A DNA stretch of 64,000 bases. Source: UBA4744 sp963718995 (lineage in GTDB: Bacteria; Actinomycetota; Acidimicrobiia; Spongiisociales; UBA4744). Made by a program: the position numbers and the translations under genes. Positions 33,234 through 42,615 of the stretch are shown here, one piece after another (the stretch's first letter is position 1; every line of letters begins with the position of its first letter). The stretch spans positions 124,001 to 188,000 of the forward strand of contig CAVRAP010000021.1 of NCBI GenBank assembly GCA_963718995.1, given 5' to 3'. The notes under the pieces were generated by a model, which saw only the letters and a program-made list of their open reading frames with translations, was not told where the DNA came from and did not search any database.

Positions 33234-34321
33234 CCTTCGACTACGGAACCCGGCTTGCCGCCTTGCGCAGCCTCATGGGGTCGAGGTCGATCGATGCTCT
33301 GGTCGCCTCGGTGGGGGCGGATCTCCCATACCTGACCGGCTACGAGGCCATGCCGCTGGAGCGCCTCACCATGCTGGTCGTCACGATGGATCGCCCGCCC
33401 GTATTGGTTGTTCCGGAACTCGAAGCTCCCAGGGTGGTGGAGCGCCCCGAAGTCTTCGAGATCAACGCATGGGGAGAAACCGAGGATCCGGTCGCGATCG
33501 TGGCCAAGCTCCTGGACGGAGCAGGCTCGGTGGTGGTCGGCGATCAGACCTGGGCGACCTTTGTGCTGGCCCTCGAGGCGCGCCTGCCGTCCGTCCGGTT
33601 CGACGTTGCTTCTCCGTTGACCCGGGAATTGCGTATGAGGAAGGATCCCGCGGAGCTCGACGCGCTGCGAAGCGCGGGTCGAGCCACCGACCGGGTCGCC
33701 GCCCGGCTGCGCGAAATGCGTTTCTCGGGGAGAACCGAGGCCGAACTGTCCCGGCTGGTGGCCGCCATGACGATTGAGGAGGGCCATCAGCATGCAACCT
33801 TCAGCATCGTGGCCTCGGGTCCCAACGGAGCGTCACCGCACCATGAAGCGGGCGAGCGAACCGTCAAGGATGGGGATGCGGTGGTTGTCGATTTCGGCGG
33901 AAAACTCGACGGGTACTGCTCCGATACGACCAGGATGTTCCACGTCGGCGATCCGACCCCGGAGTACCTGGGTATGTTCACGGTTCTCGAGGAGGCGCAG
34001 GCAGCAGCGGTCGATGCGGTTCGTCCCGGCGTCACCGCGGAGGCTATTGACCGGATTGCGCGAGCCGTCATCGCCGGCGCAGGATACGGGGAGTATTTCG
34101 TACACCGCACGGGTCACGGCATCGGCCTTGAGGCTCACGAGCACCCCTACATCGTTGAGGGGAACGACTTCGAGGTGGAAGCCGGGATGACCTTCTCCAT
34201 CGAGCCCGGCATCTACCTGCCCGGTCGTTTTGGGATGCGCATCGAGGACATCGTCGCCGTCGCCGAAGGTGGTGTCGAACGGCTCAATCGCTCCGATCGA
34301 AGTCTGGCCGTCGTCGCTTGA
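33230..34321 (+). CDS. M24 family metallopeptidase (Xaa-Pro aminopeptidase/dipeptidase-like)
   Basis: 363 residues. N-terminal creatinase-like domain (about 1-130) and C-terminal pita-bread domain with the metal ligands: two Asp in VVVDFGGKLDGYCSDTTRMF, His in RTGHGIGLEAHEHP, Glu in FSIEPGIYLPG and Glu in MRIEDIVAV. It should remove residues next to proline. GTG at 33230 overlaps the LipB-LipA stop by four bases, so it is the last gene of the lipoyl operon, though no functional link is obvious. Confidence 0.92.
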   Translation: MTFDYGTRLAALRSLMGSRSIDALVASVGADLPYLTGYEAMPLERLTMLVVTMDRPPVLVVPELEAPRVVERPEVFEINAWGETEDPVAIVAKLLDGAGSVVVGDQTWATFVLALEARLPSVRFDVASPLTRELRMRKDPAELDALRSAGRATDRVAARLREMRFSGRTEAELSRLVAAMTIEEGHQHATFSIVASGPNGASPHHEAGERTVKDGDAVVVDFGGKLDGYCSDTTRMFHVGDPTPEYLGMFTVLEEAQAAAVDAVRPGVTAEAIDRIARAVIAGAGYGEYFVHRTGHGIGLEAHEHPYIVEGNDFEVEAGMTFSIEPGIYLPGRFGMRIEDIVAVAEGGVERLNRSDRSLAVVA

Positions 34322-34381
34322 CGATGCTCGCAGTCGAGTTTCGGAGCCAGTGCCCCCGGTCCAAACGCTGAGGGGCGTCGC

Positions 34382-34387
34382 TACGCT
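34382..34387 (+). promoter_or_regulatory. Candidate -10 box of the transketolase gene
   Basis: TACGCT, 18 bases before the ATG at 34406, followed by the aggagg Shine-Dalgarno sequence. Confidence 0.35.
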
Positions 34388-34405
34388 ACAGGGCCAGGAG
34401 GAGAT

Positions 34406-36362
34406 ATGACCAAAGACTTTGCCCAGCTCGCCGTCAATACCCTCAAAGGCCTCGCGATCGACGGTGTACAGAAGGCCAATTCGGGTCATCCGGGAGCGCC
34501 GATGGGGATGGCGGACCTGGCCGTCGTTGTCTGGACCAAATTCCTCAAAATCGACCCGACCAACCCGAAGTGGATCGATCGTGACCGATTTGTTCTCTCC
34601 AACGGTCACGGATCCATGCTCTTGTATTCACTCCTTCATCTTTCCGGTTACCCCATCACGATGAACGACCTGAAACAGTTCCGGCAGTGGGGGTCGGCAA
34701 CGGCCGGCCATCCCGAACGTCACCTCGAGCTCGGCATTGAGGTGACCACCGGCCCCCTCGGTCAAGGTTTTGGCATGGGAGTCGGTCTCGCCATCGCCGA
34801 AGAGCAACTGCGGGCCATCTTCGGTCCCGAACTGTTCGACCATCGGACCTTTGGGTTCGTCTCCGATGGGGATCTGATGGAGGGCCTTTCGGCTGAGTCG
34901 TCCTCCCTGGCCGGACACCTCGGCCTCGGTCGATTGCTGTACTACTACGACAGCAACGGGATCTCGATCGATGGTCCGACGTCGATCACGTTCACCGAGG
35001 ACGTTGCCGCCCGGTTCCGGGCGGTTGGCTGGCACACGCTCGAGATCGACGGCCACGATCGCGACGCTATCGAAGCGGCCACTGAGGAAGCCTTGACGGT
35101 CGAGGATCGCCCGTCTCTCATTATCAGCCATACCCATATCGGGCACGGTTCGCCCAACAAACAGGACACGGCCGGGGTTCACGGGGCCCCGCTTGGCGAT
35201 GAGGAAGTCCGTCTCACCAAAGAACTGATGGGCTGGCCCGATGAGCCTTTCTACGTCCCCGATGAAGTGCGGGCATACTTTGCGCAGAGCATGGAGCGCG
35301 GGCGTGAGGCGCGCGAGCAATGGCTCGACCGCAAAGATGAGCTTTTCGCGGATAACCCGGATGTGGCCAACCTGTGGGATTCGCACTTCCACCCGAAGCC
35401 GGTCAGGCTCCGGAACCCCGGATTTGAGCCCGGCAGTAATCTTGCCACTCGAGCAGCCGGTGGGAAACTCTTCGATGAGATCGCCACGCGAGATGCCCGG
35501 GTTCCTGGGCGGAGCAGCCGATCTGGTCGAATCTACCAAGACAACGATCAGTTTCAGCGGGGCGTTCTCGGCCCAGGACCGGACCGGGCGCAATATCCAT
35601 TTCGGGATTCGCGAACACGCGATGGGGGCGATCGTCAATGGTCTAGCCGGACACGGTGGGTTTCGGCCCTACGGCGCGACCTTCTTCGTATTCAACGACT
35701 ACATGCGCCCGGCGGTCCGTCTGTCGGCGCTGATGGAAGTGCCCAGCATCTGGGTGTACACCCATGACTCGGTATTCCTGGGCGAGGATGGTCCGACGCA
35801 CCAGCCCATCGAACAGCTGGCCTCGTTGCGGGCGATGCCCGGCATCTGGGTGGTGAGACCCGCCGACGCCGGTGAAACGGTCGAAGCCTGGGAGCTGGCG
35901 CTCAACCGGACGGAGGGTCCGACCGTACTGGTTCTTTCCCGCCAGGGTGTACCGGTGCTCGACAGAACCGGTCACGAGGGTTTGGTGGAAAAGGGCGGTT
36001 ACGTTCTGAGGGACGGGCACGATGTTGTGCTGGTGGCAACCGGTTCGGAAGTAGCCGTTGCCCTTGGTGCCGCCGATGAGCTGGCAGACAGCGGCCTATC
36101 GGCGCGAGTGGTCAGCCTTCCCTGCTGGGAGGCGTTCTTCGCTCAAGAGGCCGCCTACCGGGATGAAGTTCTCGGTGAGGGCCTTCCTATTGCTTCGATC
36201 GAAGCGGCGGCAACGTTCGGCTGGGAGAGGATCACCGGATCCATGGGCCTGAACGTCGGGATCGATCGGTTCGGTGCCTCGGCGCCTGCGGACGTGATCG
36301 CCGAACACCTGGGCTTCACCCCATCGGCCGTAGCCGGCCGGGTTCGGGAATGGCTCGGTTGA
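34406..36362 (+). CDS. tkt: Transketolase, interrupted by one frameshift
   Basis: ThDP-dependent transketolase of the pentose phosphate pathway, about 651 residues if the frame is restored. Frame 1 (34406 to about 35490) has NSGHPGAPMGMADLA, the ThDP/Mg motif SDGDLMEGLSAESSSLAGHL, HTHIGHGSPNKQDTAGVHGA and ends in LATRAAGGKLFDEIATR. The next frame continues EMPGFLGGAADLVESTK, HFGIREHAMGAIVNGLAGHG, GEDGPTHQPIEQLASLRAMP and the C-terminal domain to 36362. The change lies at about 35488-35500; total length is one base over a multiple of three. All catalytic motifs are intact on both sides, so a single extra base, probably a sequence error, is likelier than a dead gene. aggagg precedes ATG. Confidence 0.9.
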
Positions 36363-36411
36363 TCCAACTGACCCTCCGGGCCGACCCGCCTGCGATTGCC
36401 GAGGAGCCGGT

Positions 36412-37077
36412 TTGACTGAAATCGATCCTGCTCAGGTGCTGTCCATGTGGGCCGCCGGAGTTGCCGGCGTAGCCGTCCCGATTGCATTGTGGAAGATAGC
36501 CGGACGCGGATTTCACGCATTGGTTGCCGGCGTGGCGGGTCTCCTGAGTCTCGGAGCGCTCGCCTTGGGCAGTGACGAGTTGGTGCTCATCGGCGTAGCT
36601 GCGCTCGTTCTGGGAGCTGCGCTCGCCCGGCGGCCCGTGGTCGTGGCGGTGCTGTTCACCAGCGCGGCGATTGTCTTCTTGATTACGGCGGCGTCGGCCG
36701 GCGGATGGTTGCTAGCGATTACCGGAGGGCTTGCCCTGGGCGGGGTCACCGACGGGATGATCCTCGGTCACTGGTATCTCGTGAAGCCTCGGATGCCGCG
36801 CTGGGCTCTGCAGCGAGTCAACCTCGTGGGTTTGACCGGACTTCTGGTCGATGCTGCCCTGGTCCTCATCGGTGGTGGACTCGGTTCCGGTTCCTCGACG
36901 GTTGTGGTTTGGGCATTCGCAGGCCTGTCCTTGCTCAGTCTGCTGTTGTTGGTTGGAGTGGGTTTGGCCCTGCGAGAACGTGGGTACTCGGCTGTGATGG
37001 CAGCAACTGGATTGTTCTACCTCGCTGAACTCACCACCCTCGGGGCAGTGGTAACGGGTCGATACACGATTGTTTAG
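36412..37077 (+). CDS. Integral membrane protein of unknown function
   Basis: 221 residues, TTG start with gaggag upstream. Seven hydrophobic segments by eye, the first at about residues 9-27 and the last at 195-213. One polar segment in the middle (GHWYLVKPRMPRWALQRVNL) is the only part with conserved-looking charged residues. No family recognised. It lies between transketolase and the exporter genes and its role is unknown. Confidence 0.7.
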   Translation: MTEIDPAQVLSMWAAGVAGVAVPIALWKIAGRGFHALVAGVAGLLSLGALALGSDELVLIGVAALVLGAALARRPVVVAVLFTSAAIVFLITAASAGGWLLAITGGLALGGVTDGMILGHWYLVKPRMPRWALQRVNLVGLTGLLVDAALVLIGGGLGSGSSTVVVWAFAGLSLLSLLLLVGVGLALRERGYSAVMAATGLFYLAELTTLGAVVTGRYTIV

Positions 37078-37122
37078 GCTCCGGCCCTTCCGGCCTTGAT
37101 GTTTGATGGCAGCACGGTCGTC

Positions 37123-37128
37123 TACAAT
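37123..37128 (+). promoter_or_regulatory. Candidate -10 box of the polysaccharide exporter operon
   Basis: TACAAT followed by tCCGGCTC and, after 10 bases, a GTG in frame with the permease. The arrangement TACAAT(t)CCGGCTC recurs before the GT-C gene at 61694. It places the likely permease start at 37139 rather than 37103. Confidence 0.42.
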
Positions 37129-37138
37129 TCCGGCTCAC

Positions 37139-37972
37139 GTGTCGACCGTTACGGCTTCTCGCCGCCCTGCGCTTTCTCGTTGGCGTTCTTACGTTCGCGA
37201 CTTGTGGTCGCGGCGTGAATTCGCCTGGTTCCTGGCCTCCGGGAATCTGAAGGCTCGCAACGCGTCGACGGCACTCGGGTTGGCCTGGTGGGTTCTCAAT
37301 CCGCTCATCATGGCGGGGGTTTACTTCCTCGTGTTCGGCTTCATCTTCAATGCCAGACGAGGCGAGGATCAGTATCTTGCCTATCTCCTCTCCGGCATGT
37401 TCGCGTTCAACTTCGTGACGATGTCGATGACCGGAGGTGCCAACAGCATCCTGGCGAATTCCAAGCTGCTGGCCAATATCCGGTTCCCCCGCCTGATTCT
37501 TCCCCTGTCGGCGCTGGCCGAGGCGCTCTACGGTTTCCTGGCTTCGCTCCTGGTCTACTACTTCATCGCCTGGCCTGCCGACGGGGTCTATCCGACCGTC
37601 TGGTTGCTACTCCTCCCGGTTGTCGTCGGATTGCAGACCATCTTCAACCTCGGCCTGGCGTCTCTGACCGCCCGGCTGGCCGTGCCGTTTCGCGATATCA
37701 ACAACCTCATTCCTCACATCAATCGCCTCTGGATGTATTTGTCACCCATCATCTGGCCGATGAGCTTCGTGGCCGACAAGGCCGACGTCTTCCAGTGGAT
37801 ACTGCGCATCAATCCGCTGTACTCGTTCATCGTTCTCTACCGGACGGCGCTCATGGGACGAGCTTTCGAGCCGGCCATGCTCCTCATTGCGTCGGCGTGG
37901 GCGGTTGTCATGGGGGTTGGCGGCGTCCTGGCCTTCGTGCGTTATGAAGGCAACATGGTGAGGCACCTGTGA
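37139..37972 (+). CDS. wzm: Polysaccharide ABC exporter permease (Wzm/TagG-type)
   Basis: 277 residues from GTG 37139 (TTG 37103 and ATG 37106 are in frame upstream but lie before the predicted promoter). ABC-2 permease with six membrane segments and the family entry GNLKARNASTALGLAWWVLN and LAYLLSGMFAFNFVTMSM. It pairs with the ATPase encoded next (four-base overlap) to export an undecaprenyl-linked polysaccharide across the membrane. The two genes open the large glycan locus that fills the rest of the window. Confidence 0.9.
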   Translation: MSTVTASRRPALSRWRSYVRDLWSRREFAWFLASGNLKARNASTALGLAWWVLNPLIMAGVYFLVFGFIFNARRGEDQYLAYLLSGMFAFNFVTMSMTGGANSILANSKLLANIRFPRLILPLSALAEALYGFLASLLVYYFIAWPADGVYPTVWLLLLPVVVGLQTIFNLGLASLTARLAVPFRDINNLIPHINRLWMYLSPIIWPMSFVADKADVFQWILRINPLYSFIVLYRTALMGRAFEPAMLLIASAWAVVMGVGGVLAFVRYEGNMVRHL

Positions 37973-38715
37973 GCTCGCCGGCGATCATCGCTCGCGACAT
38001 CGGCGTCCGGTTCCGGCCCTATCTGGAAAAGAACCCAACACTGCGCCGGAGCATCGGCCGCCGCCGCCACAAATCCGCGCAGGAAGTGGTGGCGCTCGAA
38101 GGTGTGTCGTTCGAGATCCAAAAAGGCGAGGCCTATGGCATTATCGGCGAGAACGGGGCCGGTAAGAGCACCCTGTTGCGGGTCCTGGCGAGAACGCTCA
38201 GACCCGACGACGGCGAGGTCGTTGTCAACGGGAAGATCTCAACCCTGCTGCAACTCGGGGTTGGTTTCAATCCCGAGTTGTCCGGCCGCCGCAACATCTA
38301 CCTTGGCGCACTGGCGGCCGGTCTCCGCAAGGCACAGGTCGACGATCTGTATGACGATATCGTTGACTACGCCGAGCTGCGTCCGGCCATCGGCCGGCCG
38401 CTGAAGACGTATTCGTCGGGCATGTTTGCGAGGCTGGCGTTTTCGATCAGCATGCATCTTGAACCCGACATCCTGCTGCTCGACGAGGTTCTGGCGGTTG
38501 GCGACGAATCCTTCGGCCAGAAGAGCATGCAGACGATGCAGGAACTCCTGGACCGGGCCGGGACGATTGTGTTTGTTTCCCATTCGCTTCCGAAGGTGGC
38601 GGAGTTCTGCGACCGGGCGATGTGGTTGTCCCACGGGACGGTCGAGAAGATCGGCGAAGCTGCGGTCATTGTCGAGGACTATCGGACGGCCGTCACAAAA
38701 GTGACCCCCACATAG
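37969..38715 (+). CDS. wzt: Polysaccharide ABC exporter ATPase (Wzt/TagH-type)
   Basis: 248 residues. Walker A GENGAGKSTLL, signature TYSSGMFARLAFSI, Walker B ILLLDEVLAVGDE, switch His in IVFVSHSLP. The N-terminal start (IIARDIGVRFRPYLEKNPTL) and the GVGFNPELSGRRNIYLGA block are typical of O-antigen/teichoic-acid exporters. It lacks the C-terminal carbohydrate-binding domain found in some Wzt proteins, so export is probably not terminated by recognition of a capped chain end. Translationally coupled to the permease gene. Confidence 0.92.
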   Translation: MSSPAIIARDIGVRFRPYLEKNPTLRRSIGRRRHKSAQEVVALEGVSFEIQKGEAYGIIGENGAGKSTLLRVLARTLRPDDGEVVVNGKISTLLQLGVGFNPELSGRRNIYLGALAAGLRKAQVDDLYDDIVDYAELRPAIGRPLKTYSSGMFARLAFSISMHLEPDILLLDEVLAVGDESFGQKSMQTMQELLDRAGTIVFVSHSLPKVAEFCDRAMWLSHGTVEKIGEAAVIVEDYRTAVTKVTPT

Positions 38716-38747
38716 GAACCTCAAGCAAAAACTCCGGTGACCGACAT

Positions 38748-38753
38748 TAGGTT
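38748..38753 (+). promoter_or_regulatory. Candidate -10 box, shared motif TAGGTTGTCACC
   Basis: TAGGTT followed by GTCACC, 25 bases before the ATG at 38779. The 12-mer TAGGYTGTCRCC is also found before rmlC and the DUF3048 gene. Confidence 0.4.
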
Positions 38754-38778
38754 GTCACCGATCAAGGATTGAAGAAGC

Positions 38779-40273
38779 ATGGCACGACGGATTCGGATCG
38801 CAGCGCTCGTGACGCTGTTGGTCGCAAGCGCGTTGGCGCAAACCAGTCATATCAGCCCGGCTCGGGCCATCGTTGTGGACGATCGTCCGACCCTGCTTGG
38901 TCTGGCGACCGATGCTTTCCGCACGAGCATTCCTGATTTCATTGCTGAGACCGGCCGGGCTCCCGCCTTCTTTCAGACCTTTTGGACAGTGGAGATGGCG
39001 ACCGGCGGCTGGGTCGGCGCCGAATTGGCGGACCTTTCTTCGTGGGGCGTTACTCCGTATGTCGAGCTGACGACGAATGACTTCGACGCCTTTCTGCGCG
39101 GTGATCGAGATGCCAATCTGAACGAGATCATTCGGCTCATCGGAGAGTGGGCCGATGCAGCTCCGGGCCGCTCTCTGCTCATCGCTCCGTTTCCTGAGGC
39201 AAATCTCGATGCTTCACCTTGGGGTGGGGATCCGGCCGCATACCAATCGGGATACCGCAAGGTCCGCCAGGCCTTTCTAGACGCGGGACTCGGAGGTGAC
39301 CAGGTCAGGTTCGTCTTCGCAATGAACGGCCTGTCGTCCACCGGACTCAGTTACGCGCCGTTCTACCCCGGCGACGATGTCGTCGACGTCCTCGGCTTCA
39401 GCAAGCTCAATCGAGGAAACCGCGATTACGAAATCACCTTTGTCATGCATATCCGGCAGATGCAGGCGGAGATCTCGATGTCGAAACCAATCCTGGTGAC
39501 CCAGACCGCGCACCGTGGATGACGGCGCCGGAGGCCGCGCCGCATGGCTGGCGGACATGTTCGCCGGCCTGCCCCAGGAGGATCAAGTCATCGGGGCGAT
39601 CTACTTCAACAAGAACCACGACCACGACTACCGGGTGCTCGTCGACGGGAAGCTCGAACCAGCGTTTCGAACAGGGTATCAAGGCTGGTCTGCCCCTTCG
39701 GAAACCTCGTGGATCTTCGATGGTCGGATGGATGTGTGGGTGGCGAATCGGGAGGCTCTGTACGGTCGATTCGTTGACATCGCTGGATCCAGCTTCGTTG
39801 ATGAGATCCTCTGGATCGCCGACCAGGGAATAACCCAAGGGTGCGCGCCCGATCGTTACTGCCCGGGGGATCCGGTGATTCGTGGACAAATGGCGTCGTT
39901 CCTGGCGAGAGCTTTGAACCTGCCTTCGACCCCTGCCGACTATTTCGGGGACGATGACGGGTCGGTGCACGAATCCAACATCAACCGCATCCGCGAGGCG
40001 AACGTGACGCTCGGTTGTGGTGCACTCGTGTTCTGTCCAGGCCAACTCGTCACCCGAGCGCAGATGGCGTCATTTCTCTCACGAGCGTTGGATCTGCCTG
40101 CCACGAGTACCGACTACTTTTCAGACGACAACGGCAGTACTCACGAGGCAAACATCAATCGGGTCGCGGCGGCCGGGATCACCCTCGGGTGCCGGGTGAA
40201 CAACTATTGTCCGACGGAGCCGGTGACCCGGGGTCAGATGGCCGCCTTTCTATACCGGGCCTTCAGTAGCTAG
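38779..40273 (+). CDS. Secreted GH26-like protein with three Cys-containing SLH-type repeats, one frameshift
   Basis: About 497 residues if restored. Signal peptide (RIRIAALVTLLVASALAQTS) then a GH26/mannanase-like barrel (TGRAPAFFQTFWTVEMATGG, SLLIAPFPEANLDASPWGGD, FAMNGLSSTGLSYAPFYPGD, VLGFSKLNRG). The frame changes near 39510: frame 1 ends KPILVTQTA, frame 2 goes on VDDGAGGRAAWLADMFAGLP. Total length is one base over a multiple of three, so one extra base explains it. The last 165 residues are three repeats of the form GC-x6-CP, VTRGQMASFLARAL, DDxGSxHExNIN, similar to S-layer-homology domains. It is probably a wall-bound glycanase. The repeats also occur in the protein at 60578. Confidence 0.82.
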
Positions 40274-40636
40274 GTGTTCCCGGTGTGACCGGCTTGAGAA
40301 GATTGAGGGGTACCGGATGGAGGGGCAAGCCGGTCCGATACGGCGGATTGAAGGTTCTCTCCAGGATTACCGGGTGCCGGAGGGTTGCTTTCCCTTCCGG
40401 CGATACCTAAATGGGTGTCCCCCTATCGAAATTCCCCGACGGTCTTCGGGTGTCTGCAGACGGGCGGGCCGCCGGGATCGGCACCTGATCCACCGAGCGG
40501 GCTCGTCGCATTGTCTTGATGAACACGTGCCGATGGGAGACTGCTCGTCAACTCCGGCAGACCCCGTTCCAGAACCTTAAGGCTCGCCCCTTCTGGCTAC
40601 CATCGCGTCGCAGCCATGACGGAAGGTTCGTGACCC
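40274..40636. other. Long leader/intergenic region with one hairpin
   Basis: About 360 bases without a supported gene. A stem GCCGGA-GGG / CCC-t-TCCGGC occupies 40376-40401 with a 7-base loop and one bulge; no T-run follows. Near the end, TACCAT (40598-40603) and GGAAGG (40621-40626) are a plausible -10 box and Shine-Dalgarno sequence for the GT2 gene at 40637. I compared the region with common riboswitch patterns and found no match. Confidence 0.4.
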
Positions 40637-41646
40637 GTGGCCCTCGACGGCAAACTCATAGCGGTCCTGATCCCCGCCTACAACGAGGGGAGCCAGATAC
40701 GCCGGGTTCTCGAATCCGTGCCCGCGTACGTCGACCACATGGTCGTGGTTGACGATGCGTCGAAGGATGACACAGCCGAAGTCGTCGCACGCGTGTTGCG
40801 AAAACCGACGATCGAATCGAACTCATCCAGCTCACCAAGAATTCCGGGGTGGGAGGAGCGTTGGCTGCGGCATATACATGGGCCCGGGATCACGACGTCG
40901 ATGTTGCCGTCAGTTTCGACGGTGACGGCCAGATGGATCCCGATGAGATGAAGCACTTGATTGCTCCTGTTTTGGCCGGCCAAGCCGACTACACAAAGGG
41001 CAACCGATTGCTCGATCCCGTCGGGTGGAGGCAGATTCCACGGATCCGCCTTCTCGGAAATGCCGTTCTGAGCCTCCTCACGAAGATGGCGTCAGGGTAT
41101 TGGTCGGTTGCGGACTCACAGTCGGGTTTCACAGCCGCCGGACGCGTCGCCCTCGAGCGAATCGATTGGGATGACGTCTATCCGCGGTACGGGCGGCCAA
41201 ACGATGTACTCGTCCTGGCCAACGTTGCCGAGTGTCGGGTCGCCGACGTCCCGATAACGCCGATTTACGGTGTTGGTGAACGCTCCTCCATGAACCTGGC
41301 CAAGGTGACTTTCACGATTGCCTGGCTACTCGTCCGACGCTTCTGGTGGCGGCTTTTCCAGAAGTATCTCTTGCGAGATTTTCACCCGCTTCTGTTCTTC
41401 TATCTCCTGGCGACGGTCACCTTCTTCGGTTCGGTCGCGTTACTGATCCGTCTCGTCTATTTCTGGCTGGCGAATGGCACGGTGCCGCAGGTCACTGCGC
41501 TGGCTCTGGCCTTCTTCACGATCACCAGTCTCAATTCTGTGTTCTTCGCCTTCTGGATGGACATGCAGGCAAATGCACACCTGGCGGTGAGGCTGCCAAG
41601 CGAACCTGCACACCGGACATCGCCCGCTCCAGACGAGGCCTCGTGA
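40637..41646 (+). CDS. Family 2 glycosyltransferase with C-terminal membrane helices (polyprenyl-phosphate sugar type), one frameshift
   Basis: About 336 residues if restored, GTG start with ggaagg 10 bases upstream. GT-A fold: AVLIPAYNEGSQIRRVLESV, VVVDDASKDDTAEVV, and after the break NSGVGGALAAAYTWA, the DxD region SFDGDGQMDPDEM, DSQSGFTAAGR. The frame changes near 40800 in the run gcgaaaaccg; a base missing from or added to the A-run fits an error. Two C-terminal membrane helices (FYLLATVTFFGSVALLIRLV, ALALAFFTITSLNSVFFAFW) resemble enzymes that make polyprenyl-phosphate-linked sugars. It overlaps the next gene's start. Confidence 0.83.
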
Positions 41647-42615
41647 GTTCTCCCGAGGAGATTCCCGAGCAGCCGGCCGGTCGCCGCACCAACGCCGGTC
41701 GCTGGTCGGCGATTACCGGCACGCTCATCGGCCTGGCCGGAGCTGCTTTTGTGGTTCGGGTCTTCATCCGCGGATCGCGATCAGTTTGCAGAAGCAATAT
41801 CCGGCGCGCGGCCCGCGCTACTGCTTGTAGCCCTGGCGCTGGGGGGTTTCGCGATGACCGGAATCGGTCTGGCCTGGTACACATCTCTCCGCGTGCTTGG
41901 AGGCAAACTCGACGTGCTGAGCACGCTCCGCGGCTACTTCGTTGGCCAACTCGGTAAGTACGTGCCGGGCGGAGTGTGGGCCATCATGGGAAGAGGAGAG
42001 TGGGCCAGAAACAAGGGCGTACCTGCCGCCGTCGCGTACAGCAGCGTGCTTCTGTCGATGGGTTCGGCGTACCTGGCGGCGGTGCTGCTCGCCGCGACGT
42101 TGGTGCCGCTATCTGGTCTGGTGACCACAGAAGGCAACACCAGATTCGCGCTCGTTTTGCTGTTGCTGCCGCTCGGGTTCGGATTGCTCCACCCGCGCGC
42201 AGTCCGCCGAACCCTGGCGATACTGCGTCGGGTCACCGGACGAGAATTGGTGGTCGAGGTACCAACCTGGGGCGCGTCGTCGTTAGTGGTCCTGCAGCAA
42301 CTGCCCAGCTGGTTGCTGATCGGCTTGGCGAGCGTCACGATCACGGCTGCCTTCGGCAATAGCGGGCGAGCCGTCAATCTGATCTCAGCGACGGTGATCA
42401 GCTGGGTTATCGGCTTCCTGGCGCTGCCGGTGCCCGGCGGGATCGGAGTTCGCGAGTCGGCCTTCGTCGCCCTCGCGACCTCATTGCCGGGAGGTGTCGC
42501 AGCCGCAGTTGCCGTTGCTGCCAGACTCATATTCGTTGCGGTGGATGCCACCGGCGCCGCTGCAACTACGGCGTTGATTGGTCGTCGAGACCGGACCGCA
42601 GGAGTCAACGGATGA
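41643..42615 (+). CDS. YbhN/AglD-type flippase-fold membrane protein, one frameshift
   Basis: About 323 residues if restored. GTG at 41643 overlaps the GT2 stop. Frame 1 gives a first helix (GTLIGLAGAAFVVRVFI); after a shift at about 41768-41775 the second frame gives DQFAEAISGARPALLLVALA, the family motif YFVGQLGKYVPGGVWAIMGR and PVPGGIGVRESAFVALATSL. Total length is one base over a multiple of three. Proteins of this lysylphosphatidylglycerol-synthase-transmembrane family include lipid flippase-like and Dol-P-sugar-linked proteins of glycan pathways. Neighbours suggest a role in moving lipid-linked sugars. Confidence 0.82.

Noticed and set aside
40274..40636. Possible riboswitch in the long leader of the GT2 gene
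   Set aside because: Only one bulged hairpin is visible; core sequences of c-di-GMP, ydaO and other common riboswitches are absent.
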